DNA of 64,000 nucleotides from Rheinheimera texasensis DSM 17496 (GTDB lineage Bacteria; Pseudomonadota; Gammaproteobacteria; Enterobacterales; Alteromonadaceae), in NCBI RefSeq assembly GCF_000711985.1, contig NZ_JONU01000007.1, forward strand, positions 1-64,000, given 5' to 3'. Below the pieces are notes generated by a model. That model worked only from the letters and a program-made list of their open reading frames with translations. It did not search any database and was not told where the DNA came from. Below, one piece after another: positions 63,196 to 64,000 of this stretch; within the stretch, counting starts at the first letter, position 1, and every line of letters starts with the position of its first letter. The translations under genes were made by a program, and so were the position numbers.

Positions 63196-64000
63196 ATGCA
63201 AGTTGTGCTGAGTACTGAATTTGGCGCTGCGGCCCCGTTGGGGGCCAGTTGTCTGGGCAACGACTGTTGGAATTTCGCCGTTTATGCGCCTGATGCCACC
63301 GGCTTGTCGTTATGTTTATTTTGCGCCGATACCGAAGAGGCGCTGGCTGAACTGGCTTTTGTCGCCAGAACCGGCGATATCTGGCATCTGCAGGTGCAGG
63401 GCGTGCCGGCTGGCAGCCTGTACCTGTTGCGTGCCGACGGGCCAGCTTTACCGTCCCAGGGCCTGACATTTGAGCCGCGGCATCTGCTGATTGACCCATA
63501 TGCCCGCCAGCTCAATCGCGCTGTGGTCTTTAACGAACGGCTGTATCAAAGCGATAGCCATTATATGCTGGCTAAAGCGGTATTAACGGACACTGATTTT
63601 GACTGGCAGGGCAGCCAAAAGCCGAAAATCCCACGTGAAAAAACCATTATCTACGAGGCCCATGTCAAAGGCCTGACCATGCAGCACCCGCTGGTGCCGG
63701 CCGAGCTGCGCGGTACTTATGCAGCCTTGTATCACCCGGCAGTTATCGCCCATTTAAAACACCTCGGCATCACCACGCTGCAGTTGTTGCCGGTCGCGGC
63801 TTTTATGACGGAGCCGAGGCTGGAAAAGTTAAAACTGACCAATTACTGGGGTTACAACCCGGTGTGTTTTTTCGCGCCGGACCCGCGCTATCAACATTCT
63901 GATGCTGTGCAGGAAATCAAAACGCTGGTGCGGACTTACCATCAGCATGGCATTGAAGTGATTCTCGATGTGGTGTTTAACCATACCGCCGAGGCCGACT
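63196..64000 (+). CDS. glgX: Glycogen debranching enzyme GlgX (5' part, cut by window end)
   Basis: The ATG at 63196 opens a frame that runs off the window; 268 codons are seen. The N-terminal CBM48 region (GASCLGNDCWNFAVYAPDAT, DIWHLQVQGVPAGSLYLLRA, LLIDPYARQLNR) leads into the GH13 barrel. KTIIYEAHVKGLTMQHPLVP, LRGTYAALYHPAVIAHLKHLG, LTNYWGYNPVCFFAPDPRY and IEVILDVVFNHTAEAD are the isoamylase/GlgX pattern. It removes alpha-1,6 branches left by phosphorylase. Its place after glgB supports the call. Confidence 0.93.
   Translation, partial: MQVVLSTEFGAAAPLGASCLGNDCWNFAVYAPDATGLSLCLFCADTEEALAELAFVARTGDIWHLQVQGVPAGSLYLLRADGPALPSQGLTFEPRHLLIDPYARQLNRAVVFNERLYQSDSHYMLAKAVLTDTDFDWQGSQKPKIPREKTIIYEAHVKGLTMQHPLVPAELRGTYAALYHPAVIAHLKHLGITTLQLLPVAAFMTEPRLEKLKLTNYWGYNPVCFFAPDPRYQHSDAVQEIKTLVRTYHQHGIEVILDVVFNHTAEAD

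Overview
The window reads as a chromosomal segment of a free-living, aerobic gammaproteobacterium of the Rheinheimera/Alishewanella/Alteromonadales type. This is inferred from gene content and order, not from a database match. Supporting signs are E. coli-like gene pairs (alaA-yfbR, fnr-uspE-ttcA, gapA-yeaD), two HexR-like operators at gapA/malQ, a Vibrio vps-like export operon, LapG/LapD biofilm proteins and a cbb3 oxidase locus. No insertion sequence, phage gene, tRNA, rRNA or CRISPR array was recognised.

Layout. 1-0.7 kb: a non-coding block of tandem structured repeats. Each unit has a variable-stem hairpin with a CAGT/TAGT loop, then a 5-bp stem closing a conserved GA(A)GCTCTGCGA loop. 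The units seem to come in pairs, the second of each pair ending in an intrinsic terminator. I do not recognise the family, and it is the most novel-looking element here. 0.87-10.4 kb: housekeeping and envelope genes, namely a lipase-like lipoprotein, two peptidoglycan-acting proteins, a CDF metal exporter, yfbR, alaA, an LRAT-like protein, a Bax-type glucosaminidase, a DUF2987 protein and a DTW-domain protein. 10.4-15.3 kb: an O-antigen ligase/polymerase-like protein and lapG-lapD followed by a small secreted protein.

15.6-45.8 kb: a large exopolysaccharide region. It holds precursor genes (galU, a degenerate epimerase-like gene, ugd, gmd, fcl, gmm, manC, manB), two flippases, a Wzy-like polymerase, six glycosyltransferases (one WcaI-like), two acyltransferases and a VanZ-like protein. 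It also holds a vpsL-M-N-O-P-like assembly operon that includes a Wzc-type tyrosine kinase and a PHP-type phosphatase. A PEP-CTERM-like surface protein and a lipoprotein sit between the two halves. The product is predicted to be an acidic polymer containing glucuronic acid and fucose/mannose, exported through an outer-membrane beta-barrel plus a short Wza-like protein. About 20.7-23.3 kb is visibly AT-rich, as expected for an exchanged serotype-like core.

45.8-56 kb: ttcA, uspE, fnr, then ccoS/ccoI/ccoH and ccoNOQP on the minus strand, that is, microaerobic respiration with its copper-loading and FNR control genes. 56-64 kb: a small lipoprotein, yeaD and gapA, then divergently malQ-glgB-glgX (glycogen/maltodextrin metabolism; glgX is cut by the window edge). 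Two HexR-like boxes lie between gapA and malQ.
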